Source: Sanderia malayensis (taxonomy: Eukaryota; Cnidaria; Scyphozoa; Semaeostomeae; Pelagiidae). From it: DNA of 64,000 bases. The translations under genes and the position numbers were made by a program. The notes under the pieces are model-generated. The model did not search any database. It was not told the DNA's origin and saw only the letters and a program-made list of their open reading frames with translations. The stretch covers positions 124,001 through 188,000 of the forward strand of contig RQOL01000478.1 in the NCBI GenBank assembly GCA_013076295.1. The letters run 5' to 3'. This document shows positions 29,421 to 40,886 of the stretch, piece after piece (position 1 is the stretch's first letter; each line of letters opens with the position of its first letter).

Positions 29421-31877
29421 CTATTTTCTTTTGCTTCCAGTAGTATAGCACACTTTTCAGGGTGTATGAATAGAGATTGACAGATTAGCCTCGTTTTGAG
29501 AAATGTAGCCTCGTATTGGCGGACAGGCAAAATGGATCATATAGTGGCAATAAACCTCTGAAAACACAATACTTTTGGTGAAAGAATGGTGAAAAGCTAA
29601 TTAATGTAAATCGTAAGTTAACTTAAATTTGACTAATATACATAGATCATCAGATGAGGTTTGATATTGGGCAAGAATTTCATTTGAATCCCAATGACGT
29701 AGGTAATACATTGTCATTTTAGCAGTTTCCCATTTCAGTCAATTATTATGAGGCAATAGCCTGTCACAAAAGGCTAGTGGAATTAAAATGTGATTGAAAC
29801 TTACCTAGGCAGAATTCTCTTTCCATGAGTATGTTAAGGATTCAATTGACTTTTCATATATATTGTAGTAAATGTTTGTTTGAGCAATTTGACAATTGCA
29901 TGGTGTGAATAGCAAACATTAGTGACATTGACAGCTTTGGTTCAGCACTTCAGCATTTGTTTCACTAAGTATCATATGGGAAAAAAGAAATAATTAATAG
30001 TGCCAAATAATACAGGACAATAGAGCAATATGATAGTTGCGAAGCTGCATTGATTGATTCCTTTTGTGGATTACTTGAAAAACATGTTTGAAATGCCAAA
30101 TCTGTCAAAATTATTTTTGTTTTCCTACATAACTTGATGTACTAATAGAAAGAGGTAGATAGAGATTGTTTATGAATTAGTGGAAACAAACTTTCATGTT
30201 GTTGTAATATATTTTTATTGGCTTTCTGCACTTGGAGCTTGCACTTGCATTAGGAGCTTGGTAAATGTCAATTGTTAAGTGTTAAGTGTTCATGTAATGC
30301 ATGAATTATTAATTAGTTCTAATTATTATTAATTATGACCTGACAGTTTGTGTATGTAACATCCAGGCTAGTTTTCCTAGAGCTTAATACAATTATTGTA
30401 CCTATGTAACACATATAGAGGCAAGGCAATGAACACAAAGGAATCCATAAAGTGGCAAATACTGGAAGAATTATTTTGAGTCCAAGCTTGTACTCGCAGG
30501 AACATATAGTCAGGGCACCAGAAATTTATTTTTGAAACAGCGAAAATGTAAAGTTGTAAAACAATTGTTGAGGTTTGCATGGCCTAGCCGAAGAAACTGT
30601 TGTGTCGTGTCGAGGCAAAGGCAATCAGTGAAGTTTGGATGGCCTAATCAAAATTAAACTGGTGAGTGAATTGCAAATAGTTAAATATAAGATGTAAATG
30701 CATTCACTTACCTGTAAGACACATTGAAAATGTTCTCTGTAAATGTGGAGACAGTTTTCGAAATTTAAGTTGTCCTCTTGATAATTTTTTTGTGATGGCA
30801 AAATTAAGCTGTTTCATGAATCAAATTGATATTTCATAATAAGGCTTTTCAAAAGTTAGCGGTGCCATTCATGGAATTGAGGCCAAAGTCTTTTTAAATG
30901 TAATATAATGGCCTCGTTTAAATGTCCAATAAACTGCTATTATTGGTTAAGATAAACTACAGAAATGCATCTCATTAAAAATTAACATTGATGAAGCTTA
31001 TTAGACACTAAAACAGAGAGTAGATTAATGCAGCAATTTTGTTGTATATGATACATTAGTAAAAAAAATAGTAATCAATTAATTATTATTCTTGACAGTT
31101 ATTAATAGATGGTGAAGATGAATGAGAGATAATTGGTTCCGTCTGTAGATTGTATTAATGTCTTCATTCATCATGTGGAGTGTCCAGCGATGTTCACATG
31201 GCACACTCGAATGGCACCAAACAACGACACGGATTTCTGTTCTCTTGATGCTTCGTACATTCTCACCATTAAGTTTGGTCACAGTAAAAAAAAAAGATTG
31301 CCGGTTACATTAGCTTAAAGCTCGAACACCAACTTCAAGGGGTAACCTTTGTTCGAGGTTTCCTTGGTGTTCATGAAAACTGCAATTTTTATTTGGAATA
31401 TGTAATACTACATATTCAAGAGTTAAATTTAATAAGTAAATTAGTTCTCATTAGTTATTGGGATGAGAGAGGGATAATCTTAATGTTGTATGCAATTTCT
31501 TATCCAAAAAAACTATTGTCAATGGAGAGATTGCAGTTTTCACAGAGAAAAGGAAAGCCATACTCCCATAGGCAATATCGGAGAGCCTGGCAAAGCATAT
31601 CTCTTTTGATACAGGCGCTATGCAGGACCCAGATCGTGTTGTTGTTGATAAACACCCCCGGACACTGGGGTGTTGTGAAAGTGTCCGGATCGTTCTTGGT
31701 GGACCTTATTGACTGGAGTGGAGTGGCAAACCAGAATGAATGTTCATCACACTATAAAGTGCAACAAAGCCGATCCGGTAGAACCACCATCTGAGCCCTC
31801 GTGTTTGGTGTGTGTGTGTATTTTGGTAGACGCCCTTGAGAGCAACGCGATTTATGCTCAAACGTTTGTGAAGACCT
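29421..31877 (-). other. Helitron copy 1 3' noncoding region
   Basis: I see no credible gene here. The part 29,440-30,060 is homologous, in the same orientation, to 53,690-54,235. This shows it belongs to the Helitron family and not to host sequence. A stem-loop with a 9-bp perfect stem (CCGGACACT) lies at 31,658-31,688, shortly beyond the helicase stop codon. Confidence 0.65.
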
Positions 31878-33590
31878 TTACAGGACTTCTTGGAAGACAA
31901 TATTTTTTGTCTTCATGTGTGTTTCCTCTGGGAGGAATACTTTGAGCCCATGAAATGATGTTGCTCTTGACATGGCCACATATAACTGACCATGTGTGAA
32001 CACGGGCTCTGGTAAATACAAACCAACATACCTCAGAGATTGTCCCTGTGCCTTGTTGATAGTAAGGCAGTATGCTAGTCTGACTGGAAATTGCCGTCGT
32101 TTGATGTTGAACGGCATCTCACTGTCCTGTGTTGACAATGTTATTCTGGGAATCATGACCTGCTGGCCTCTGTGTTCCTTGGTGATGATCTCTGCTGTGA
32201 TCACGTTACGTCAGAGATGGCGTATAATGAGTCTTGTGCCATTGCAAAGACCTTTTTTTGGATTTAGATTCCTCAGAAGAATGATTGTTGCACCAACCTT
32301 AAATGAGGAAAGCTGTAAATTACTATTGCATGATATTAGTACATGACTAAAGGATAATCATGCTTTGTCTAGAATTCATATGCAACAACCTTCGACTTGT
32401 TGAAGTTTGCATTAATCTGTATTGATAGATACAGATGTACTATTATTACTTAGGAAGAAAGATTATACCTTGAGTCTAAGTCAGTGTAATGGCATTCCAT
32501 TAGGAGTAAGGTTGTTGATAAACTCAATTGGATATGCCGCCTCCTCATCTGGATCCTCTGTTATCACATTGTCTGTGCTGTAGTATGTTCTTTCAGGAGT
32601 TTGTAGTCTTTCCAGAATGATGTCGTTAATTTGGTGCGAAAAAGTCATTCTTTGGGGTAAGACAACAACGCTCTGACATGGTTACAGGATCCAGCATCAG
32701 GCGCGACTGTGGTGTATTAGGCTGGGGATATATGAAGTTGAGCATTTCCTCTTGCGAAGATGTGCATATTTGATGTGGCAAAGTGATATTGTCAAGTGCA
32801 TCATGTGGTTCTTGTTTGTTGCCGAGTCTTAGGAGCCATTCTGAGAATTCTCTGTACGATTCATCTTGAACAGCTCTCATGTTTGTGTGCAGGCGATGTT
32901 GTCGAAACTGTGCCCACAAATCACTGATTTGATATTATTTAAGACTCTCTGATACGATTTTCTCCCTTCCTGCGTTGGGAACAACAGGTAGAACTTGTCT
33001 GAAATCGCCACCAAGTAACATGAATTTGCCACCAAATGGCTTTTCAACTCTTGTGATATCCCGAAGCAGTCTTTCAACTGCTTGTAATGCCAATGCTGGT
33101 ATCATTGAAGCTTCATCCCATATGAACAGGGTTGTTTCACGCAACACTTGTGCTCTCCGGCTCTGTCTCTTGACATTGCATGTTGATTCCAGCTTCAGTG
33201 GTATTGGAATTTGGAATTGTGAATGCGATGTTCTGCCGTCAATAAGCAGTGTAGCTGCAATTCCTGACCAAGCCATGCACTGAACTTTGTGCCCAGATGC
33301 ATGAAGATTACGAACCAACGTGTTGCAGAGAAATGTTTTCCCTGTGCCAGCTGGTCCGTCGAGAAAGTGACAGTTTTGTTCTGATTGTGCTTCAATTGCT
33401 TGAATAATGGCTGTGTATACCACTTGTTGTTCTGGATTCAATGCAATGCGCATTTGTTCTCCTTGCTCCCTTTCATGCTCAACATCCATGTGATGTTCCT
33501 CTGAAAACATAAACAATAGTTTGCTAGAAATAGAATTATATTTTGGCTAAATTGTTACAGTGAACATCATCATGTTAAGTTGTGAATCAC
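31878..33590 (-). pseudogene. Helitron copy 1: PIF1-type helicase half of the Rep/helicase
   Basis: This is the C-terminal helicase of the Helitron transposase, which would unwind DNA during rolling-circle transposition. An exon begins at 33,500 after an intron (33,501-33,590) and encodes CHFLDGPAGTGKTFL (Walker A), TTLFIWDEASMIPALAL (Walker B) and MLLGGDFRQVLPVVP. Later pieces carry DNITLPHQI and, at 32,204-31,878, RLAYCLTINKAQGQSLR and LYVAMSRATSFHGLKVF, the last helicase motifs. The stop is at 31,878-31,880. Frames change between 32,935 and 32,210, so the copy is not intact. It matches copy 2 closely where both are present. Confidence 0.88.
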
Positions 33591-36065
33591 CTTGTTCCGG
33601 AATGACAAAGTCGGCCGGTAGCTGAGGAAGGTGGTCGTAATTCGTGATGGACAAACCATGAACATTCAAATTGTTGTCAATATCTTGTAGACATTGATAC
33701 ATGTGTCTGTCTTGGAAGGTTATGTCTGGATTGTTGAGTTGATCACGTCTGACAAAGTCTTCACTCATTGCTTCTTTGAAGGCGTTGAAGAGAGTTCTGA
33801 TGTCTGATGGCGTTTGAAAGAGTGGCAATGATGCAAACAACTGTCTGAGTTGTGAAGGCATATTGAAGATGACAGTTTTATCAAGGCAACGTGTGACTTC
33901 TGCATCATCTTCTAATAGCCCTAGAGCTAATGCTGCATCTTTGAAGGAGTCACATGGATTAGGTACTTCACGACGAGGAGCTACTTCAAATGAAGTAGCT
34001 CCTCGTCGATGCAATAGCAAAAGTGTGAGTGCACATTTTTGCTCGCAAGGTCTAGGCTGCACTTGAGTTACTCTGCCAATGATTGGCATTGTTTTTCGTT
34101 GTATGGCTGTCCATGTTTTTGAACGCTCCTGGAAGACATAGTGATCTGGTATCTCATGCTAGAGGTACTGATGTGCAGCTGGATCTTGCTGATTCAGTTC
34201 AAACCATGCTGTGAGTGTTGTTCTGTCACCTATGTTGTTGAGCCTTTGTTTGTCATCATTGTCATGAAAGATGAATTGTTGCTCAAATGGCAGATGAACA
34301 GACAGCCGTTTGACTATGTGGCTTTTGTCGTGCATGGGGAACTGCATAAGCCGATAGACAGCTTGATGTGGTCCAATATATCTTGCGTTGATGTATTGGC
34401 GCACCTCGTCGTGTTCCATATCTTGAGGTACTTGTTGTGGATTTTCTTCAAGAATTTCAACATGTGCCATATCATGTCCTTTGTGGATATATTTGAATAT
34501 GTACTTGACACTTTTAACTGTACTGCATATTTCCACGTTGATATGACGCTGATATTTGATGCTTATTTGATGAAAGTGCTTTTTGCATTTGTTGTTTTCC
34601 ATGCACACGCAATGAGGATTTAAAACTCCACAGGGTCCCTGTGTCATGTGCTTTAGGACCAACTTGTGATACTTTGCATCCTGTGGATCTGGTATTTCTG
34701 CTGATATGAGTTGATCCACCTGACAATGAACATGATAATTGGCTACTATTATTGAGATCACGTACAGAATAGTTTGTAGCACATGTCCATCATGATATAA
34801 TCTGCATTTGATGTTATAAATATAATTATGTATATGAGTAAGAGTTATTACAATCTTTATATCCGAGTATGTAAATATTACCTGTTGTGATGTTCTTGGT
34901 TTAGCAGCTTGTGAAAGAAACAGAATCATGTGTGCGTGTGGTAGTCCTCTTTTCTGAAATTCTATGACATACACATGTGCAGTGACATGTCCAAGAATGT
35001 TGTTGTGTAGTATGTCTTCGAGTAGTTCATTGAGTTTGAGTTGAAATAATCGAGTGACAATGTCTGGTCGATCATTGGCCGCCTGATACGGATGAATGTT
35101 TTCTTCTATCTCCTTCCACTAAGGATTGGCAGTCATTGTCAGGAAGATGTCTGGCTTGCCATACTTCCTTACGATTGTCATTGCATCTTGAAAGTGTTGA
35201 TACATATTTCTTTGCCTGCCTGGAAAGGATGACGGTAGAATGATAACATGGCTAACATCAATATGGATGGCCTGATTCGAATTGTTAGCCCTGGCCATCT
35301 GGTTTTAGATTTCAGCCCTTCTGTGGAGATGATCCATCAGGCCACGATATGTGTCAACACGAAGCTGACGTTGATTATTCATAATCCAGTGCAGTTTATT
35401 GCCTTCTATCTTCGTGTATGCATCTACCAGATACTGTTGAAATAGAAGTGATGCAATGTGGATGGCTGAGAATGCATCCCTGACCTGGATTCTGTATAAA
35501 TAGTATTCGGCGAGGGTTAGTCTGGTACGACGGTTACGATTGTTGTGGTGTTCGCCCGCTACGTGTGCTGTCGGCAATCGTTGAAGGTCCAAACTGTAGC
35601 CTCTGTCACCATGAAAGAAAATTAATGGATACGTGAGAGGATCGGCAATGGAATTTGTTGCGTAAATCTTCATGAGATCTCTGCGTCTTGTTTGTATTTG
35701 CAATTCTCTATCATCAGGATTCGGTGCACCTCCATTCTGTACTGTGTATATAGCTGCAATTTCTCTGGCAGTAGGATTATCGTATCTGCGATCTTGTTGT
35801 GGGCGACCTGTTATGATCATTTTGAATGTCGGAACAGGCTGATTGCTTGCAATAGCTTGCTGCCGCTGTTCCTCCAATATTTCACCCATGCTTCGATAAT
35901 GTTGTGCAAATCGATTGACTGCCATTAATTCATTCTGGAGAAGTGCAACAATGTCCAAATCTAGATGCTGTTCTCTTGCAGTGTTTTGCCGTTCCTGCAA
36001 TGCTTGTTGCGTATCCATGATGTAGAGTTCTGCATATTTTCTACATCTGTCTGTCTCTGTTACAC
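33591..36065 (-). pseudogene. Helitron copy 1: Rep (HUH endonuclease) half
   Basis: The 36,065-35,305 segment (GVTETDRCRKYAELYIMDTQ, RGYSLDLQRLPTAHVAGE, FQQYLVDAYTKIEGNKLHWI) is the Helitron-like N-terminal domain. The HUH motif lies in EFQKRGLPHAHMILFL (about 34,969-34,922), where two histidines coordinate the metal. The two-tyrosine motif follows as KYIFKYIHKGHDMAH (about 34,510-34,465). These residues cut and join single strands in rolling-circle transposition. An intron runs 34,720-34,881 (GT-AG, 162 bp). A TAG stop in TANP-stop-WKEI near 35,119 and other breaks disable the copy. The C-terminal part (34,089-33,592) leads into the helicase. Confidence 0.9.
33971..34008. repeat. 38-bp palindrome inside the Rep/helicase ORF of copy 1
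   Basis: CGACGAGGAGCTACTTCA (33,971-33,988) is followed by AA and then its exact reverse complement (33,991-34,008). It lies within an open stretch (34,089-33,547), and the reading frame passes through it (RRGATSFEVAPRREV). Copy 2 lacks the second arm at the same place. Confidence 0.9.
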
Positions 36066-36174
36066 CTGTTAATGATGCAAAGCATAAGTTAGGTAAATAG
36101 AAAGTCAACTGTAGCCAGCATAAATGAATAATAAGTTAGATTGATAATGAATGGAATCATATTGTATCAATTAC

Positions 36175-36941
36175 CTGTCCTGCGATATGCCTTTCCATGA
36201 ATGGTGATAACTGGTGGTCCAGCTCTGGCATGACGTACAATATTAGCCTTCCATGATGCCATGGCCATTAGTGAGTTGTATTGGCGGAAGTGTTTTAAGA
36301 AATATTTTGATTCAGCAGTATCACCAGTGTATAAATGAATGCCACTTACTGGAGGTTGTTCAATTTGATCCAGAGCAATTAAACCTCCCATGCAACATTT
36401 GCTGTACTGTTTTTTTGTGTTTTGTTCTTCTTTGAAGTACTTTGCACCACAATGAATGCATGTTCTGTTCATTTTATTCAAGTGGTGTGGTAAAGGGGAG
36501 AAGGGGATGAGGTTTTCAGCTTCATTGTTCTCGAGGAAAGGGTTGTCCACTTGCATGTGCTGATCTTCAACTGGTTCTGGTATCTGATTTTCATCAGGTA
36601 CTGGAACTGCGTCGTGCATCTCGATGTCTGCAGGCTGTTCTGCTGCTTGAAGCTCTTGGTTCTGAATGGGAAGCTCTGGTTCCATGTCCATCTCCATCGG
36701 CTGTATCTGTGGAAGGGGATACTGTGCTGAAAATGGCTGATATTCAGGGTTTCTAGCTGACGGTTTTCGAGCTGCATTTGTTGAAGATCGTTGACTGCTG
36801 CAAGTGGGTTATCAGCATTTCCTGTCTGTTGAGGCTGAAGCTGTTGATTGATCTGTCTGTGATGCTGCATACTCTCCCGCACTTGATTTCTACACCTGGT
36901 GCCGATTATACTTCTCTTGGCCTTGCGCGGGATGGTGCAAG
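36175..36941 (-). pseudogene. Helitron copy 1: N-terminal exon, start codon lost
   Basis: This exon begins with PRKAKRSIIGTRCRNQ, followed by a glutamine-rich stretch and an acidic, proline-rich segment (DMEPELPIQNQELQAAEQPA). It then has a zinc motif, CIHCGAKYFKEE with KCCMGG, typical of Helitron proteins. The exon ends at a GT donor at 36,174, and the 109-bp intron (36,066-36,174) matches copy 2 in length. Where copy 2 has ATGCCGCGC as its start, copy 1 has ATCCCGCGC at about 36,933-36,941, so the initiation codon is gone. A frameshift follows QLENRQLE near 36,755. Confidence 0.85.
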
Positions 36942-36984
36942 TTGTGGTATGAAAGAGAAATACGAAGTATGATATATACAATTA

Positions 36985-39573
36985 GGCCAAATTATTGCAA
37001 ATGTTATTGCTTGTTGACAATGGTCCTAATAGCAACAACAATGGTAATAATTATAGCCTTGTGTAAAACTGAAACACAAAGAAGTAAATATAATATATTT
37101 CAAGGGTTCCATAATGATGAGTTGAAATTGGTAAAGAAGTAAATGGAAAAGTATTGCTATTTAATCTAATTTATATTAAATGAATATACTTACGTTTAAA
37201 CTGTGGTCGTTTCTGTTAGGTAAACAGTCACTAAAATGGAATAGAGTAAATTCATAGTTAAAATATAAGTAGTAAAAGGAAATGAATAATGGGCCAAGAT
37301 CAAAATACCTGAGTAAATAAAAATGGACCGGTTGAATTGAGTGCAGCAGTTTTTAATAATTTGTTGAAACACGATTTCAGAAATTGTTGTTAATATACTT
37401 ACTATCCATGAAGGAAAAACTGAATTAAGGAAATAGTTTGTTGTACAGAGGCTCATTTAGAAAGAGAGAAATACAAAATCAAAAATATAAGTTTATTTTG
37501 TCGAAATGAATTTGTGAAAGAGAAGTGTCCGTTATTTGAAAATAGATTTAGCTGGGCCTTTATTCATAAGAAAAACAAACAGTTAAAGAGTTAAATATAT
37601 CAGTGAGCGAGGAAAACTGTTGCCAAATAATAAATTTCTTACCGAGCGTTGTGTCTTTCAAATCTATGGGTAGAAACAAAAGAGAAATTACAATAGTTGT
37701 AAACGTAAAATATTTGATAAGGAAATGATACCTGCAGAAACGTAACGTGACCTGTTTTTGTAATCAAAAGCATACCAGGAAAAACAATAATTTTTGACAT
37801 ATGAGACGAAGTAGTGATAAATAATCGGGCTAGCTTGTAGTTATTAAAACATGTTGAAAGTAGGTACTTACTCAGCGATAAATATAACAATAAGATTAAC
37901 TATAATTATAGCCTTCAGAAAATTTGGCCGGTTAAAAATGGACAAATCTATAATTGTGGAGGCGGGATTTCTATTGTACTACATCACCTCCGTGATTGGT
38001 TTATACGCGTCATGTGATAAAAAAAGAGGGAAAAATCTCGTGGAAAGGGTTTTCCCCTTCGTCCTTCTGACATTTAAAGGTGGGAAGGAGAAGATTAGCA
38101 CGTGATAGACTGGCTGGGTTCAAAGAGATAGGAAATAAGATAAGAAACATTATAAACTTTAAAATATTATGTTATGTTCATTTTACTGAAAATTTACGGT
38201 TGGTTTAACAATATTCATACTTTTTAAAGAAAATATCATCGTTCAATTCGGCAAGTTGATAGACTTGGAGGGTGGAGACCACAGGGCTTCGATGCATCAA
38301 GTTGATAAAAGGTGGCCGCAGTTAGAGGGTGACCGTGACATAGCGTCTGGAGTGTAAGCCTTGTTAGCACCATAGATGATGTAAAATACGATCTCAGTGG
38401 TTGTGTTATGGGGTGGGCACGTGTGCACGTCTCGTCTGTCCCTGCAAGAAAAAGACAAAGGAAAAGAACAAAGACAAATGAAACAAAAGAAACGTTGTAA
38501 CAATCTCTTGTGTGACTGAATTTTATTCGCGAAATTGAAATTATTATTATTGTATTGTAAGTAAAGGAAAGGAAGGCTGCGTGGCAGTGGCAGATATCCT
38601 GGCGACGAAGAGAGCCGATCAAACCGGACAAATAAGAAAAATGGTAATAATATAATTTGATCTTTGTCAATCTTTCCAATCAAACGCTATTAAGCAAACT
38701 GTGATGAGTTATGGCATGTTAAACTTTAATTATTATCTATCAATTATAAAATTTCTACATATTGAAAGAGAATATGCATCCTTTCATAAAAATTAGTCAA
38801 CATGCATGGCAGGCCTGGGTAAGTTTGTAACTTTAGTTTTTCTATGAAATTTTCTCAGAAAAGAAGGCAAATTCAGAGCAGTTGCATAGTAATAATTGAA
38901 ATGTGCTCTCCTTCGGTGCTTTGGTGGGCTAGCTGACACTGATATAAACAATGAGTGTTGGCATTGCTGTTACCTGGAAAGTATTGTAAATTATTGAAAC
39001 TGTGTGTTTGGTTAATGGTTTCACATAATTTTATTGTTGCAGGTGTTGATTACTGAACAGAAAAATGAAAGGATGTCCCTACTTGGTTTTTTGTGTGGTA
39101 AGTGTGTAATTAATATGTGGGTTTTAAAATTAGAACAATAATATATGAATGGAACTGAATATAACAATGAACTGAATTTGGAACTATTTAAACAGGAAAA
39201 AGCATTGACCATGCTTGAATATGGGAAATTTGTGAGATTGATTGGCAGGCCAAAAGAGGTACATTATTCTTAGTATGAATAATTCATGCATGATCAAGGC
39301 CACTAAGCTACATGACAACAGAACTACAAACTATAAAACTACATAACTACAAACTATGGAATAACGTAACTACAAAGTAAAAACTATTTAAAAACTATCT
39401 ACAAAAAGTAAAAACCCGCATATAAGATCCTCCATCTTATTTTGTAGGCTATTTTGGTTGTGAAGAAACACAAAGAATGGGTAATCGAAAAATGGAATAT
39501 AGGGTGGTAGGATCTTAAAAATAGGAAGTTCTTATATGCAGGTTTTTACTGTATCTACGCTATTTACATATTA
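36985..39573 (-). other. Helitron copy 1 5' region, inner part
   Basis: It is collinear (inverted) with 57,480-59,975 of copy 2. Small frames shared by both copies, at 37,196-37,456, 37,639-37,890 and 39,021-39,212, keep their length despite substitutions. They have no recognisable domain and may simply reflect copy similarity. Possible splice acceptors (TTCTTGCAGG-type near 38,445) hint at upstream exons. Function unknown. Confidence 0.5.
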
Positions 39574-40886
39574 CTAGGGGTCATCACTCGCTTCGCTCGT
39601 TCGCCCCAGCCCGTCAAGTAAAAAAGGCTTAATCTGGTTGGCACACTTCGTGTGCTGCATTTGCTTCGCTCATGCCTCTTTCAACCCCACAAACAATGGG
39701 TTAGCTCGCTACGCTCACCTGTCTATCTATTATCAAGAAACACTGACTGATAGGGCGCACTTCGTGCCCTGCATTCGCTTCGCTCATGCCTCTTTCAACC
39801 CCACGTAGAATGGGTTAGCTCGCTGCGCTCGCCTGTCTATCTATTATCAAGAACCATTGACTGATAGGGTGCACTTCGTGCGCTGCATTCGCTTCGCTCA
39901 TGCCTCTTTCAACCCCACGTACAATGGGTTAGCTCGCTACGCTTGCCTTTCTTTCTATTATGAAGAAACACTGACTGATAGGGCGCACTTCGTGCGCTCC
40001 ATTCGCTTCGCTCATGCCTCTTTCAACCCCACGTCCAATGGGTTAGCTCGCTGCGCTCGCCTGTCTATCTATTATCAAAAAACATTGTCTGATAGGGCCC
40101 ACTTCGTGCGCTGCATTCGCTCCCCTGATAACCCCTTATCATAATTTGTTTGTTAAAATTTTGGGCTTGTTTACATTAGGCCTAAGCGTCGCAAGCATGC
40201 CGGTCAATGGCGGTCGCCTACTACCTAAACTACAACTATCTCATTCGAAAAGCACAAAAAAGCTATCACCTGTGTTCTCAATTGTCACCTGTAATTTTCC
40301 AGAGGTCTCTCAAACAATTAGCAAGTCTTTACAAAGATAATTCAGGTCGTGAAACACTTTGAAAGTCGCCCAGTTATCCTTTGTGTTGAAAACAAAAACA
40401 CGCGTCTTCTCCAAAAGTACCTGCTGTTCAACCCGAGGTCAAATTTGCATGATAACGACAAACGCGTGACTGTTCACGTGAAGTCGCGAAAGAGCCAATC
40501 AAATTACAGCAAAAGGCGAAACGGGTCATGTGAAGAGCGAATACTGTGCTCGAAAATGGAATTCGGGACGCGAATTTGGAAGTTTCGCCAGCGTAAACCG
40601 TAGTTTTTTCGTGATAGCACAATTAGCAGAATAATTAGTGGAATAATTCAAAATTTCAGGAGAAAATCGAAAAACAAAATCCATTACCCTGGTTAAAATA
40701 ATAAACTAAACATTCAGTGTGAATTTCATTGCCATATACCCACATACAGAAAAGCCTTTGTGTTTACACGGTTCGCCGTTTCGGCCCATTGTTTTTGGGC
40801 GTTCGACCTATTGTTTCGGGTCGAATCTATTGTTTTTGGCAGGGAAAGTGCGTCATCACGTGACTCCGCAGAATATATATATTAGA
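39574..40886 (-). mobile_element. Non-autonomous Helitron (1.3 kb) nested in copy 1
   Basis: On the minus strand it starts TCTAATATATATATTCTGCG at 40,886 and ends CTAG at 39,574-39,577. About 740 bp at its 5' end matches the 5' end of the autonomous copies (42,721-43,193 plus 49,677-49,981, and 54,290-55,010). The remaining 570 bp is the hairpin minisatellite of their 3' end. It is an internal-deletion derivative. The empty site survives in copy 2 (CCTACTTCAATATG at about 57,463-57,476). Removing the insert from copy 1 gives GTACTT joined to TAATATG, so insertion was between two T residues without target duplication. Confidence 0.9.
39634..40140. repeat. 114-bp hairpin minisatellite array
   Basis: The TAGGGC or TAGGGT block recurs at 39,751, 39,865, 39,979 and 40,093, exactly 114 bp apart. 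Each unit contains a short stem-loop (GCGCAC-TTC-GTGCGC or a variant), GCATTCGCTTCGCTCATGCC, TCTTTCAACCCCACG, GGGTTAGCTCGCTACGCTCG and CTATCTATTATCAAGAA. Because 114 is a multiple of three, a frame stays open through the array, but nothing suggests that it is translated. Confidence 0.9.

Noticed and set aside
31393..31794. 133-residue plus-strand frame downstream of the Helitron helicase
   Set aside because: It lies in the 3' noncoding region of Helitron copy 1, has no domain, and overlaps a stem-loop. A chance frame is more likely.
34141..34623. 160-residue plus-strand frame MIWYLMLEVLMCSW...
   Set aside because: It is antisense to the Helitron Rep region, which has clear catalytic motifs on the minus strand.
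39857..40144. Open frame of 95 residues through the 114-bp array (repeating RAHFVRCIRFAHASFNPT)
   Set aside because: The period is a multiple of three, so any frame without a stop in one unit stays open. The homologous 115-bp array does not keep the frame, and the sequence is a hairpin minisatellite.
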